Source of the DNA: Puniceicoccales bacterium
GTDB taxonomy: Bacteria > Verrucomicrobiota > Verrucomicrobiia > Opitutales > UBA953
Direction: 5' to 3'
DNA: 5,958 bases
Assembly: GCA_031284845.1 (NCBI GenBank)
Contig: JAITXH010000094.1
Coordinates: 1 to 5,958 of the forward strand
Made by a program: the position numbers and the translations under genes. Shown one piece after another: positions 1 to 5,532 of the stretch (within the stretch, counting starts at the first letter, position 1; each line of letters begins with the position of its first letter). A model generated the notes under the pieces. That model was not told where the DNA came from and did no database searches. It saw only the letters and a list, made by a program, of their open reading frames with translations.

Positions 1-37
1 CAGCAGCCGACTACGATTATCCACTTTCCTTCTCTTC

Positions 38-970
38 ATGGCTACAAACGCAACGCTTACAAAACCAACTCTCCTCGTCCTCGCGGCAGGCATGGGCTCG
101 CGCTACGGTGCGCTCAAACAGATAGATCCTATGGGGCCAAGCGGTGAGACGCTGCTCGATTATTCCGTCTATGACGCGCTGCGCGTGGGATTCGGAAAGG
201 TCGTCTTTATCATCCGCCACGATTTTGCGGAGGCTTTCAAGGCTGCGGTGGCCTCGAAGTTCGATAAAAAAATCGAGGTGGATTACGCCTATCAGGAATT
301 GGATAAGCTGCCGGACGGCTACACTGTCCCGGTGGGCCGGGAAAAGCCGTGGGGCACGGCGCACGCCATTTTATGCGCACGGGAGGTGGTCAAGGAGCCG
401 TTCTCGGTAATCAATGCTGACGATTTCTACGGTCGCGAAACGTATGCGACGATCGGCGCTTACCTTGCCGGTCTGCCTGTGGACTCGAATGATTTTGCGA
501 TGGTGGGCTTCAAGCTGGAGAACACGTTGAGTGCCTATGGTGCGGTGACGCGCGGGGTGTGCAAAACGGATGGTGCGGGCTTTTTGACCGGGATCGAGGA
601 GATGACGAAGATAGCGCGTTCGCCGCTGGGCATCTTCAACAAGGAGGACGGAAAGCCCGAGGTGTTGCTCACGGGGAATGAGCCGGCCTCGATGAATATC
701 TGGGGATTTTCGCCGACGCTATTCGGCCACTTGGAACATGTGTTCCGCGAGTTTTTGGCGAAGTCCGGCAATGCGCTGAAAAGTGAATGCTACATTCCGC
801 TGGCTGTGGGGCAGCTCGTGAATGAGGGGCGTGTGACGTGCAAGGTGCTGCGCACGGACAGCGAATGGTTTGGCATCACTTACAAGGATGACAAGCCGCT
901 CGTGGAGGCCAGCATTGCGCGGCTCGTCGCGGCAGGGGTGTATCCGTCGTCGCTGTGGGCCGGGAAGTAG
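38..970 (+). CDS. GT-A fold NTP transferase (sugar-phosphate nucleotidyltransferase-like)
   Basis: This 310-residue protein looks like a cytoplasmic nucleotidyltransferase of the NTP_transferase family, which transfers a nucleotidyl group from an NTP to a phosphorylated sugar or similar acceptor. Near the N-terminus is the glycine-rich signature LAAGMGSRYGALKQ (residues 15-28), with Arg22 and Lys27 at the positions that usually contact the NTP phosphates. A GTAHA segment (106-110) fits the base/ribose-binding loop, and INADDFYG (125-132) supplies the acidic metal-binding pair of the GT-A fold. No C-terminal left-handed beta-helix or acyltransferase repeat is visible, so this is not a GlmU-type bifunctional enzyme. 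The ATG at 38 sits just before the first beta strand and is the natural start, although no Shine-Dalgarno sequence precedes it. No sugar kinase or pathway partner lies next to it here, so the acceptor substrate cannot be assigned. The fold is secure; the exact reaction is unknown. Confidence 0.88.
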   Translation: MATNATLTKPTLLVLAAGMGSRYGALKQIDPMGPSGETLLDYSVYDALRVGFGKVVFIIRHDFAEAFKAAVASKFDKKIEVDYAYQELDKLPDGYTVPVGREKPWGTAHAILCAREVVKEPFSVINADDFYGRETYATIGAYLAGLPVDSNDFAMVGFKLENTLSAYGAVTRGVCKTDGAGFLTGIEEMTKIARSPLGIFNKEDGKPEVLLTGNEPASMNIWGFSPTLFGHLEHVFREFLAKSGNALKSECYIPLAVGQLVNEGRVTCKVLRTDSEWFGITYKDDKPLVEASIARLVAAGVYPSSLWAGK

Positions 971-1006
971 GCGCGGGGCTGAAGGCCCGACGCCATTGCG
1001 ATAAGT

Positions 1007-1029
1007 GGAAGCGGCGTCTCGCCGCTTTC
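1007..1029 (+). terminator. GC-rich hairpin downstream of the nucleotidyltransferase gene, possible terminator
   Basis: A 10-bp stem (GGAAGCGGCG pairing with CGCCGCTTTC, one G.U pair) closes a 3-base TCT loop, 36 bases after the TAG stop. Only a short T-rich stretch (TTTCTTC) overlaps and follows the 3' arm, so termination is plausible but not canonical. A smaller hairpin (GGGCT-GAA-GGCCC, 976-988) precedes it, and the heptamer AGGCCCG occurs on both sides (983-989 and 1034-1040). The same GCGGCG/CGCCGC core recurs downstream, so it may instead be a member of a repeat family. Confidence 0.4.
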
Positions 1030-1100
1030 TTCGAGGCCCGCAGCTACCACAACTAGCACCGTGGAACGCGAATACTTCCGGGGATTGTAGGGGCTGGGTG

Positions 1101-1166
1101 CAGCGGCGGGACGCCGCCGAGCCTCACAGCGGCGAGGACGCCGCCGCTCCGTTTGTGAACAGGCTC
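1101..1166. repeat. Tandem GC-rich hairpin repeat and long imperfect palindrome (REP-like)
   Basis: Two near-identical units lie 26 bases apart: 1101-1119 and 1127-1146, both reading CAGCGGCG then GGACGCCGCCG, with one extra A in the second. Each can fold as a GCGGCG/CGCCGC hairpin. The second is nested in a longer imperfect palindrome: GAGCCT (1119-1124) pairs with AGGCTC (1161-1166), and TCACA (1124-1128) is complementary to TGTGA (1154-1158). The block lies between convergently unrelated genes in non-coding sequence and just upstream of the metallopeptidase start. Its hairpin core matches the one at 1007-1029, which suggests a dispersed REP-type family, but genome copy number cannot be judged from this window. 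Confidence 0.5.
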
Positions 1167-1177
1167 TAAAGCGAAGA

Positions 1178-2029
1178 TTGCTGAGAGGGGCGAATTGGTT
1201 TTCATCGGTGTGCGTGCTTTGGGTCTTTTACAGCGTAGTGCCGGTGGCGTTGGTCGCCGTGTTGGGCTGGTGGTGGTGGCGGCGTTGCCGCCGTGCCGCT
1301 GCGCGTGCTGTTTACCGGGAAGCCCCGGTGCCTGCAAAATGGCGGAATGTGCTCCGGCGGCGCTTGCCGGCCTATGCGCGCTTGCCGGATGCGGTGAGGC
1401 GGTGTCTGCACCGGCAGATGAAAATTTTCCTCGCAGAAAAAACATTCACGGCCTGTGGCGGCCTGCGCACGGTGGACGATGCGATGGCGGTCACGATCGC
1501 CGGGCATGCCTGTTTATTGCTGGCCGGGCGGGGGGATGCGGCTTGCTTCCCGGGGGTGGAATCGGTGCTGGTGTATCCAGATTCTTTTTACAGCCGTGTG
1601 CGTAACTGGGACGCGGCGGCTGGCGTGGAATTTGTCCACACGGAGGCGCGTGTGGGCGAGGCGAGTCCGATGGGATCGGTGGTGCTGTCGTGGCGGGAGG
1701 TCTTGCAGGCAAGCGCTCTGGCGGGCAATGGGCGCAATGTGGTGGTGCACGAGTTTGCGCATCATCTGCGCCCGGTCGGGGCGGTGTTGCTGGCGGAGCT
1801 GGATAGCGGGTTCCGGCGCTTGTGCGCGGCTCCGGATGCGGACCCGGTGCTCGATAGTTACGGGGCTGAGAACAAGGACGAGTTTTGGGCGGTCTCGGTG
1901 GAGGCGTTCTTCGATGACGCGGTGCGTTTGCGCGAGGCGCATCCGGCATGGTATCGTGCGCTGGCGGTTTTTTTTGAACAGGATACTGCGGCGCAGGAAA
2001 TTTTTTTCCGGGACAGTGTCCGCTCGTAG
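1178..2029 (+). CDS. MtfA-like zinc metallopeptidase (family M90), membrane-anchored
   Basis: This protein of about 283 residues has the hallmarks of the MtfA (Mlc titration factor A) peptidase family. HEFAH at residues 191-195 gives two zinc-binding histidines and the catalytic Glu192. The downstream segment DEFWAVSVEAFFDD (234-247) fits the family's third zinc ligand, most likely Glu242. The preceding VVLSWREVL (168-176) and NVVVHEFAHHL also match family signatures. Residues about 11-34 form a hydrophobic segment ending in four tryptophans and followed by an arginine cluster, which suggests a single membrane anchor with the catalytic domain in the cytoplasm; E. coli MtfA itself is soluble. 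In E. coli MtfA interacts with the glucose repressor Mlc, but no Mlc gene is present here, so the substrate is unknown. The start is uncertain: the first in-frame ATG is codon 81, far too late. TTG 1178, GTG 1208 and GTG 1214 are candidates, none with a well-spaced ribosome binding site. Confidence 0.85.
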   Translation: MLRGANWFSSVCVLWVFYSVVPVALVAVLGWWWWRRCRRAAARAVYREAPVPAKWRNVLRRRLPAYARLPDAVRRCLHRQMKIFLAEKTFTACGGLRTVDDAMAVTIAGHACLLLAGRGDAACFPGVESVLVYPDSFYSRVRNWDAAAGVEFVHTEARVGEASPMGSVVLSWREVLQASALAGNGRNVVVHEFAHHLRPVGAVLLAELDSGFRRLCAAPDADPVLDSYGAENKDEFWAVSVEAFFDDAVRLREAHPAWYRALAVFFEQDTAAQEIFFRDSVRS

Positions 2030-2212
2030 TGCGCGGGAAGGGGCGGAAAGGGGAGGGCGCAAGGATTTGAACTAGATGCTGTTTCGGCTGGGCTGCGGGT
2101 GCGTTGCGGCGCGTGGCGTGGAGGCTGAGCGGGGCAGGGGGTGCGCAATTTTTGGATGCAGGCAGTGCGAATTCTCGTGAAATCTACGGGTCGGTTCCTC
2201 CATATTGGGCGC
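2030..2212. other. Intergenic region before trpC, no gene supported
   Basis: This 183-base gap is strongly purine-rich on the + strand at its left end (runs of G and GGA). It holds no recognisable promoter, terminator or RNA gene. A 34-codon ORF (ATG 2076 to TGA 2178-2180) contains five cysteines but has no ribosome binding site, no Trp codons and no known match, so it is not called. On the minus strand, 2050-2072 resembles the 3' end of a tRNA (AGTTCAAATCC followed by a C-rich tract) but does not form a T-arm. The reading frame of trpC stays open upstream to a GTG at 2141. Confidence 0.5.
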
Positions 2213-3010
2213 ATGGACAAGCTCTCGGAAATCATGGCATGGAAGGCTCTGGAGATCGCGCCCCGGGTGCGCCCGGTGCGCGAAAGCGAATTGGCGCGGC
2301 TGGGCAGTATCCGGCGCCCCGGGCGGGCGTTTCGCGAAGCGCTCCGGCAGCCGGGGCGCCTTGCAGTAATCGCCGAGGTCAAGCGTGCCTCGCCTAGCGT
2401 AGGCGCGATCAAGGCCGGGGTGGATGCGGTCGAGCAGGCGCGGCTCTACACCAATGCGGGGGCCGATGCGTTGAGTGTGCTCACAGACGAAAAATTTTTC
2501 GCCGGAAAGATTGCCGACCTCTGGGATGTCGTGGACTTCCAGGCGCAGCACCAGCGGCATTTGCCGTGCCTGCGCAAGGACTTCATGTTGGATCCCGTGC
2601 AGGTGGTCGAGGCGGCGGAGGCAGGTGCGCGCTGCATTCTGCTCATCGTGCGTGCGCTGGATGACGAGCGGCTGCGGCGTCTCTACGACGCGGCGTCGCT
2701 CGCGGGGCTGGACGCGCTTTTTGAGATACACGACGAGCGCGAGTTGGAGCGTGCATTGGCTTTTTCCCCGAAGATACTCGGCGTGAACAACCGCAATCTC
2801 GGCACCTTCAAGATAGATTTGGCGTTTTGCGAAACCTGCCTGCCGCAGGTGCCGCCGGGGATCGTGAAGGTGGCCGAAAGCGGTGTGCGCACGGGCGAAG
2901 ACGCGGCGCGCATGAAGGCGGCGGGCGCGGATGCGCTGCTGGTCGGCGAGGCGTTGATGCGTGCGGACGATCCGGAGGCGCTTTTGTCCGAATTGCGCCA
3001 GGAAAGCTGA
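2213..3010 (+). CDS. trpC: Indole-3-glycerol phosphate synthase
   Basis: TrpC is a (beta/alpha)8-barrel enzyme that closes and decarboxylates CdRP to indole-3-glycerol phosphate in tryptophan synthesis. All catalytic landmarks are visible: IAEVKRASPS with Glu55 and Lys57, LRKDFMLDP with Lys122, FEIHDE with Glu171, GVNNRNL with Asn192, and AESGV with Glu222 and Ser223. These align with E51, K53, K110, E159, N180, E210 and S211 of the Sulfolobus enzyme. LLVGEALM near the C-terminus fits the phosphate-binding end of the barrel. I choose ATG 2213, giving 265 residues (the usual size is about 260) and beginning MDKLSEIMAWK. An upstream GTG at 2141 would add 24 residues not expected for the family. 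It is monofunctional, with no TrpF fused. No other trp gene adjoins it, so the pathway genes are probably scattered in this genome. Confidence 0.95.
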   Translation: MDKLSEIMAWKALEIAPRVRPVRESELARLGSIRRPGRAFREALRQPGRLAVIAEVKRASPSVGAIKAGVDAVEQARLYTNAGADALSVLTDEKFFAGKIADLWDVVDFQAQHQRHLPCLRKDFMLDPVQVVEAAEAGARCILLIVRALDDERLRRLYDAASLAGLDALFEIHDERELERALAFSPKILGVNNRNLGTFKIDLAFCETCLPQVPPGIVKVAESGVRTGEDAARMKAAGADALLVGEALMRADDPEALLSELRQES

Positions 3011-3026
3011 GCCCCGGTTTCCTGCG

Positions 3027-3084
3027 CAAAAAAATTCTTAAAATCCACTTGACGAAATCCGGGCACTTCGCAGAGTGCGCCTTC
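3027..3084 (+). promoter_or_regulatory. Probable promoter of the tRNA-Thr/tuf transcript
   Basis: TTGACG at 3049-3054 matches five of six bases of a sigma-70-type -35 box. An A/T-rich stretch at about 3027-3046 lies directly upstream in otherwise GC-rich DNA and resembles an UP element. With a 16-base spacer the -10 would be CAGAGT (3071-3076), a weak match. The GC-rich bases after it (GCGCC) would form a discriminator like that of stringently controlled stable-RNA promoters. The start would lie near 3082-3084, about 40 bases before the tRNA. The -35 and context are reasonable; the -10 is the weak part. Confidence 0.5.
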
Positions 3085-3123
3085 CTTTTTCGCCGTCCCC
3101 TCAGGGGCGGGTTTAGTGGCAAC

Positions 3124-3199
<76 letters not shown>

Positions 3200-3242
3200 T
3201 TAAGAAAAGATTTTCTCATAAACAACACACACACTAACTAAC

Positions 3243-4433
3243 ATGGCTAAAGAAAACTTCGTTCGCAACAAACCCCACGTCAATGTGGGCACCATCGGTC
3301 ACATTGACCATGGCAAAACCACCACCACGGCGGCCATTCTCGCTGTGCAGGCCTCCAAAGGGCTGGCGGTCGTCAAGTCCTACAAGGATATCGCCAAAGG
3401 CGGCACGGTGCGCGATGACACCAAGACGGTGACTATCGCCGCCGCGCACGTCGAATACGAATCCGAAAAGCGCCACTACGCGCACGTTGACTGTCCCGGC
3501 CACGCCGACTTCGTCAAAAACATGATCACGGGTGCCGCCCAGATGGACGGTGCCATTCTCGTGGTGAGCGCCGCAGACGGCCCTATGCCGCAGACGCGCG
3601 AGCACATCCTGCTGGCCAAGCAGGTGGGCGTGCCGGCCATCGTCGTATGGCTCAATAAGGTGGACCTCCTCGACGATCCGGACCTTCTCGAGCTTGTCGA
3701 GATGGAGATCCGCGACCTTCTCAACAAATACGGCTACAATGGCGACAACGCGCCCATCATCCGCGGCTCTGCCACGGCGGCCCTCGCCCTCGCTCCCGAA
3801 GGTATCGAGGCCGTCACCAAGCTCCTCGAAGCGCTTGATGCCTTTATCGCTGAGCCGGTGCGCGCCATTGACCAGCCTTTCCTCATGTCCGTCGAAGACG
3901 TGTTCACCATCACGGGCCGCGGCACTGTCGCGACCGGGCGTATCGAACGCGGCAAAGTAAAGGTCGGCGAGGAAGTGGAAATCGTCGGTTTGGGCGAGAC
4001 CCAGAAGACAATCGTCACTGGCGTTGAGATGTTCCGCAAGAACCTTGATGAAGGTATCGCCGGCGACAATGTCGGGCTGCTCCTGCGCGGCGTCGAAAAA
4101 GACCAAGTGCAGCGCGGGCATAGCCTCGCGAAGCCCGGCTCGATCAAGCCGCACACGGAGGCCAAAGCCGAAATCTACGTCCTCACCAAGGACGAAGGCG
4201 GGCGCCACACGCCGTTCTTTACCAACTATCGTCCGCAGTTCTTCTTCGGCACCGCCGATGTGACCGGCGTCGTCTCTCTCCCGCAGGGCGTGGAGATGGT
4301 GATGCCCGGAGACAACTTGACGATCTCGCTCGTCTTGCAAAAGCCGATCGCCATGGAAAAAGGACAACGCTTCGCCATGCGCGAAGGTGGGCGCACCATT
4401 GGTGCCGGGCGTATTGTTGAAGTTATCAAATAA
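3243..4433 (+). CDS. tuf: Translation elongation factor Tu
   Basis: EF-Tu is the GTPase that delivers aminoacyl-tRNA to the ribosomal A site. At 396 residues it is full length. The G domain shows GHIDHGKT (19-26, P-loop), DCPGH (83-87, with the catalytic His87), NKVD (138-141) and GSA (175-177). Domain II begins near residue 208 (PFLMSVEDVFTITGRGTVATG), and domain III carries GGRHTPFF and the conserved end REGGRTIGAG. The oddity is switch I (residues 46-65): the usual IDNAPEEKARGITI is replaced by a sequence with IAKGGTVRDDTKTVTI, two residues longer. The Mg-binding Thr (Thr64) is kept, but the Arg-Gly of RGITI is not. No alternate frame there encodes the usual version, so it is not a frameshift. 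Trp136 before NKVD and Thr28 in place of Leu are also uncommon. The AUG follows an A/C-rich, SD-less leader. Codons favour C endings, as in highly expressed genes. Confidence 0.98.
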   Translation: MAKENFVRNKPHVNVGTIGHIDHGKTTTTAAILAVQASKGLAVVKSYKDIAKGGTVRDDTKTVTIAAAHVEYESEKRHYAHVDCPGHADFVKNMITGAAQMDGAILVVSAADGPMPQTREHILLAKQVGVPAIVVWLNKVDLLDDPDLLELVEMEIRDLLNKYGYNGDNAPIIRGSATAALALAPEGIEAVTKLLEALDAFIAEPVRAIDQPFLMSVEDVFTITGRGTVATGRIERGKVKVGEEVEIVGLGETQKTIVTGVEMFRKNLDEGIAGDNVGLLLRGVEKDQVQRGHSLAKPGSIKPHTEAKAEIYVLTKDEGGRHTPFFTNYRPQFFFGTADVTGVVSLPQGVEMVMPGDNLTISLVLQKPIAMEKGQRFAMREGGRTIGAGRIVEVIK

Positions 4434-4440
4434 CTTCCCC

Positions 4441-4507
4441 GGCAGAGAACATCTGCCAAGGAAATGCCGTGAGTCTGGCAAAAACCGGCTCCCGGCATTG
4501 CCTTTTC
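4441..4507 (+). terminator. Hairpins after tuf, possible partial terminator or processing site
   Basis: Two stems follow the tuf stop. The first is perfect: GGCAGA (4441-4446) and TCTGCC (4452-4457) around GAACA. The second is longer: AATGCCG (4463-4469) pairs with CGGCATT (4493-4499), and inside it GAG pairs with CTC and GG with CC around a CAAAAA loop, with a mismatch and a bulge. A modest T-rich tract (CCTTTTCC) follows, and a T7 run lies further on at 4519-4525. The U-tract is weak and I see no promoter between here and tRNA-Trp, so attenuation or RNase processing seems as likely as full termination. Confidence 0.4.
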
Positions 4508-4537
4508 CTAAAGTCAGGTTTTTTTCATTTTCAACAC

Positions 4538-4613
4538 AGGGGTGTAGTTCAATTGGTAGAGCAGCGGTCTCCAAAACCGCAAGTTGGGGGTTCGAGTCCC
4601 TCCGCCCCTGCCA
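4538..4613 (+). tRNA. tRNA-Trp (anticodon CCA)
   Basis: A 76-base cloverleaf. The acceptor stem is AGGGGTG (4538-4544) with CGCCCCT (4603-4609), including one U.G pair. G4610 is the discriminator, the known identity base for bacterial tRNA-Trp, and CCA is encoded at 4611-4613. The anticodon stem GCGGT/ACCGC encloses CTCCAAA, giving anticodon CCA for UGG. The T-arm contains GGTTCGAGTCC. Placement between tuf and secE matches the arrangement I recall from Chlamydia and related bacteria. The secE start codon lies only 11 bases after the mature 3' end. Confidence 0.96.
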
Positions 4614-4624
4614 CTTTTTTTTAA

Positions 4625-4843
4625 ATGCGTGCATTATCTTTCATAAGCAAAACGCGGCAATTCTGGAACGAAACGGTTAGCGAAGTCTGGAAGAAGGCCG
4701 TGTGGCCTACGCCCAAAGAGTTGGCTCAGTCCACTCTCGTGGTCGTGGTCTTTATCGCCATTCTCTCCGCTTGCGTCTTCGTATTCGATTTTTCCATGCA
4801 CGAGCTTGTCCGTTTTGTGACGCGCAAGATAACCACACCATAA
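4625..4843 (+). CDS. secE: Preprotein translocase subunit SecE
   Basis: SecE is the small clamp subunit of the SecYEG channel in the inner membrane. At 72 residues it is the common short bacterial form with one transmembrane helix, unlike the three-helix E. coli protein. An amphipathic N-terminal segment carries the family signature EVWKKAVWPTPKELAQST (residues 20-37), with the conserved Trp27-Pro28. A hydrophobic helix follows at about residues 37-56, with a short basic tail after it. The start at 4625 gives the expected N-terminal length. The leader is only 11 bases from the tRNA-Trp end, is almost all T and A, and has no Shine-Dalgarno sequence. nusG follows after 35 bases, the normal partner order. 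Confidence 0.95.
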   Translation: MRALSFISKTRQFWNETVSEVWKKAVWPTPKELAQSTLVVVVFIAILSACVFVFDFSMHELVRFVTRKITTP

Positions 4844-4878
4844 CACCAATCTTTCAGGGGTTTTCCCGCTAAAACGCA

Positions 4879-5484
4879 ATGTCATCTTCAGATTCTCTCG
4901 CCGGTTTTCGCTGGTACGCCATCCAAACCCTTTCCAACATGGAAGGGAAGGTGAAGAAGTATCTGGATAAGTTCATCGAAGTGGAGGACATGGCATCCTA
5001 TTTTGCTTCGCCCTCCGGACGCCCGGTGTCGGACCGTGTGCTGATGCCTTGCGAGACAGTCGCCGAGGTGCGCAACGGCAAGAAGACGACCAAGGTCCGC
5101 AAACTTTATCCTAATTACATCTTTCTGCAAATGCGGCTTTACGACGATGCCGGCAAAGTTCTTCAGGAACCTTGGTATTTCGTCCGCAATGTGCAAGGTG
5201 TCATTGGTTTCATCGGCGGCAACGAGCCGACCGCGCTGAAACCGACGGAAATCGAGCGGATCCTCAAACAGGTGGAGGAAGCAGAAGGCAAATCAGTCCC
5301 GCGCATCATCTACAGCGTAGGTGATGACGTGAAGATTACCGATGGCCCCTTCCTCAACATGACAGGCCGAGTCGAAGGTGTAGATGGCGAGCGTGGAAAA
5401 CTTCAAGTATCCGTCTCCATTTTCGGGCGGTTCACCCCCGTGGAACTGGAGTTCTGGCAAGTGGAGCGCTCCGCAGAACAATAA
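4879..5484 (+). CDS. nusG: Transcription termination/antitermination factor NusG
   Basis: NusG binds RNA polymerase through its N-terminal domain, and its C-terminal KOW domain contacts Rho or ribosomal protein S10, linking transcription with termination or translation. The NGN domain opens with WYAIQTLSNMEGKVKKYL (residues 12-29) and includes PNYIFLQM and VRNVQGVIGFIG. The KOW domain spans about residues 148-195, from GDDVKITDGPF to the family-typical VSIFGRFTPVELEFWQVE. At 201 residues it is slightly longer than E. coli NusG (181). The extra residues lie at the N-terminus, in the loop around ASPSGRPVSDR and in a few turns. ATG 4879 gives a sensible N-terminus. There is no ribosome binding site at normal distance; an AGGGG at about 4856-4860 is too far upstream. 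It sits between secE and rplK as usual. Confidence 0.97.
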   Translation: MSSSDSLAGFRWYAIQTLSNMEGKVKKYLDKFIEVEDMASYFASPSGRPVSDRVLMPCETVAEVRNGKKTTKVRKLYPNYIFLQMRLYDDAGKVLQEPWYFVRNVQGVIGFIGGNEPTALKPTEIERILKQVEEAEGKSVPRIIYSVGDDVKITDGPFLNMTGRVEGVDGERGKLQVSVSIFGRFTPVELEFWQVERSAEQ

Positions 5485-5532
5485 GCGCGCACACCACACA
5501 ATCCCTTTAACAAACACAAAAATAAAATAACA

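Noticed and set aside
1053..1507. Minus-strand and alternate-frame ORFs over the metallopeptidase 5' end
   Set aside because: Their translations are low-complexity, rich in Pro, Ala and Arg, and run across the hairpin repeats; the + strand frame carries the HEFAH motif.
2076..2180. A 34-codon cysteine-containing ORF upstream of trpC, considered as a leader peptide
   Set aside because: It has no Trp codons, no ribosome binding site, no attenuator hairpins after it and no recognisable family; GC-rich sequence readily gives such ORFs.
2141..2212. GTG 2141 as the trpC start, preceded by a G-rich stretch
   Set aside because: It would add 24 residues beyond the normal IGPS N-terminus, and ATG 2213 gives the family's usual length and opening helix.
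3200..3242. Weak stem AGAAA/TTTCT between tRNA-Thr and tuf, considered as a terminator
   Set aside because: It is a short A/T-only stem with no U-tract after it, and tuf begins just downstream, so termination is unlikely.
3234..4634. A 466-codon open frame on the minus strand opposite tuf
   Set aside because: It is the antisense shadow of tuf and tRNA-Trp. EF-Tu explains this DNA fully, and the long antisense frame follows from its strong codon bias.
4844..4878. GGG/CCC mini-hairpin and AGGGG between secE and nusG, considered as a terminator or ribosome binding site
   Set aside because: The stem is only three pairs, and the purine tract lies about 18 bases from the start codon, beyond normal spacing.
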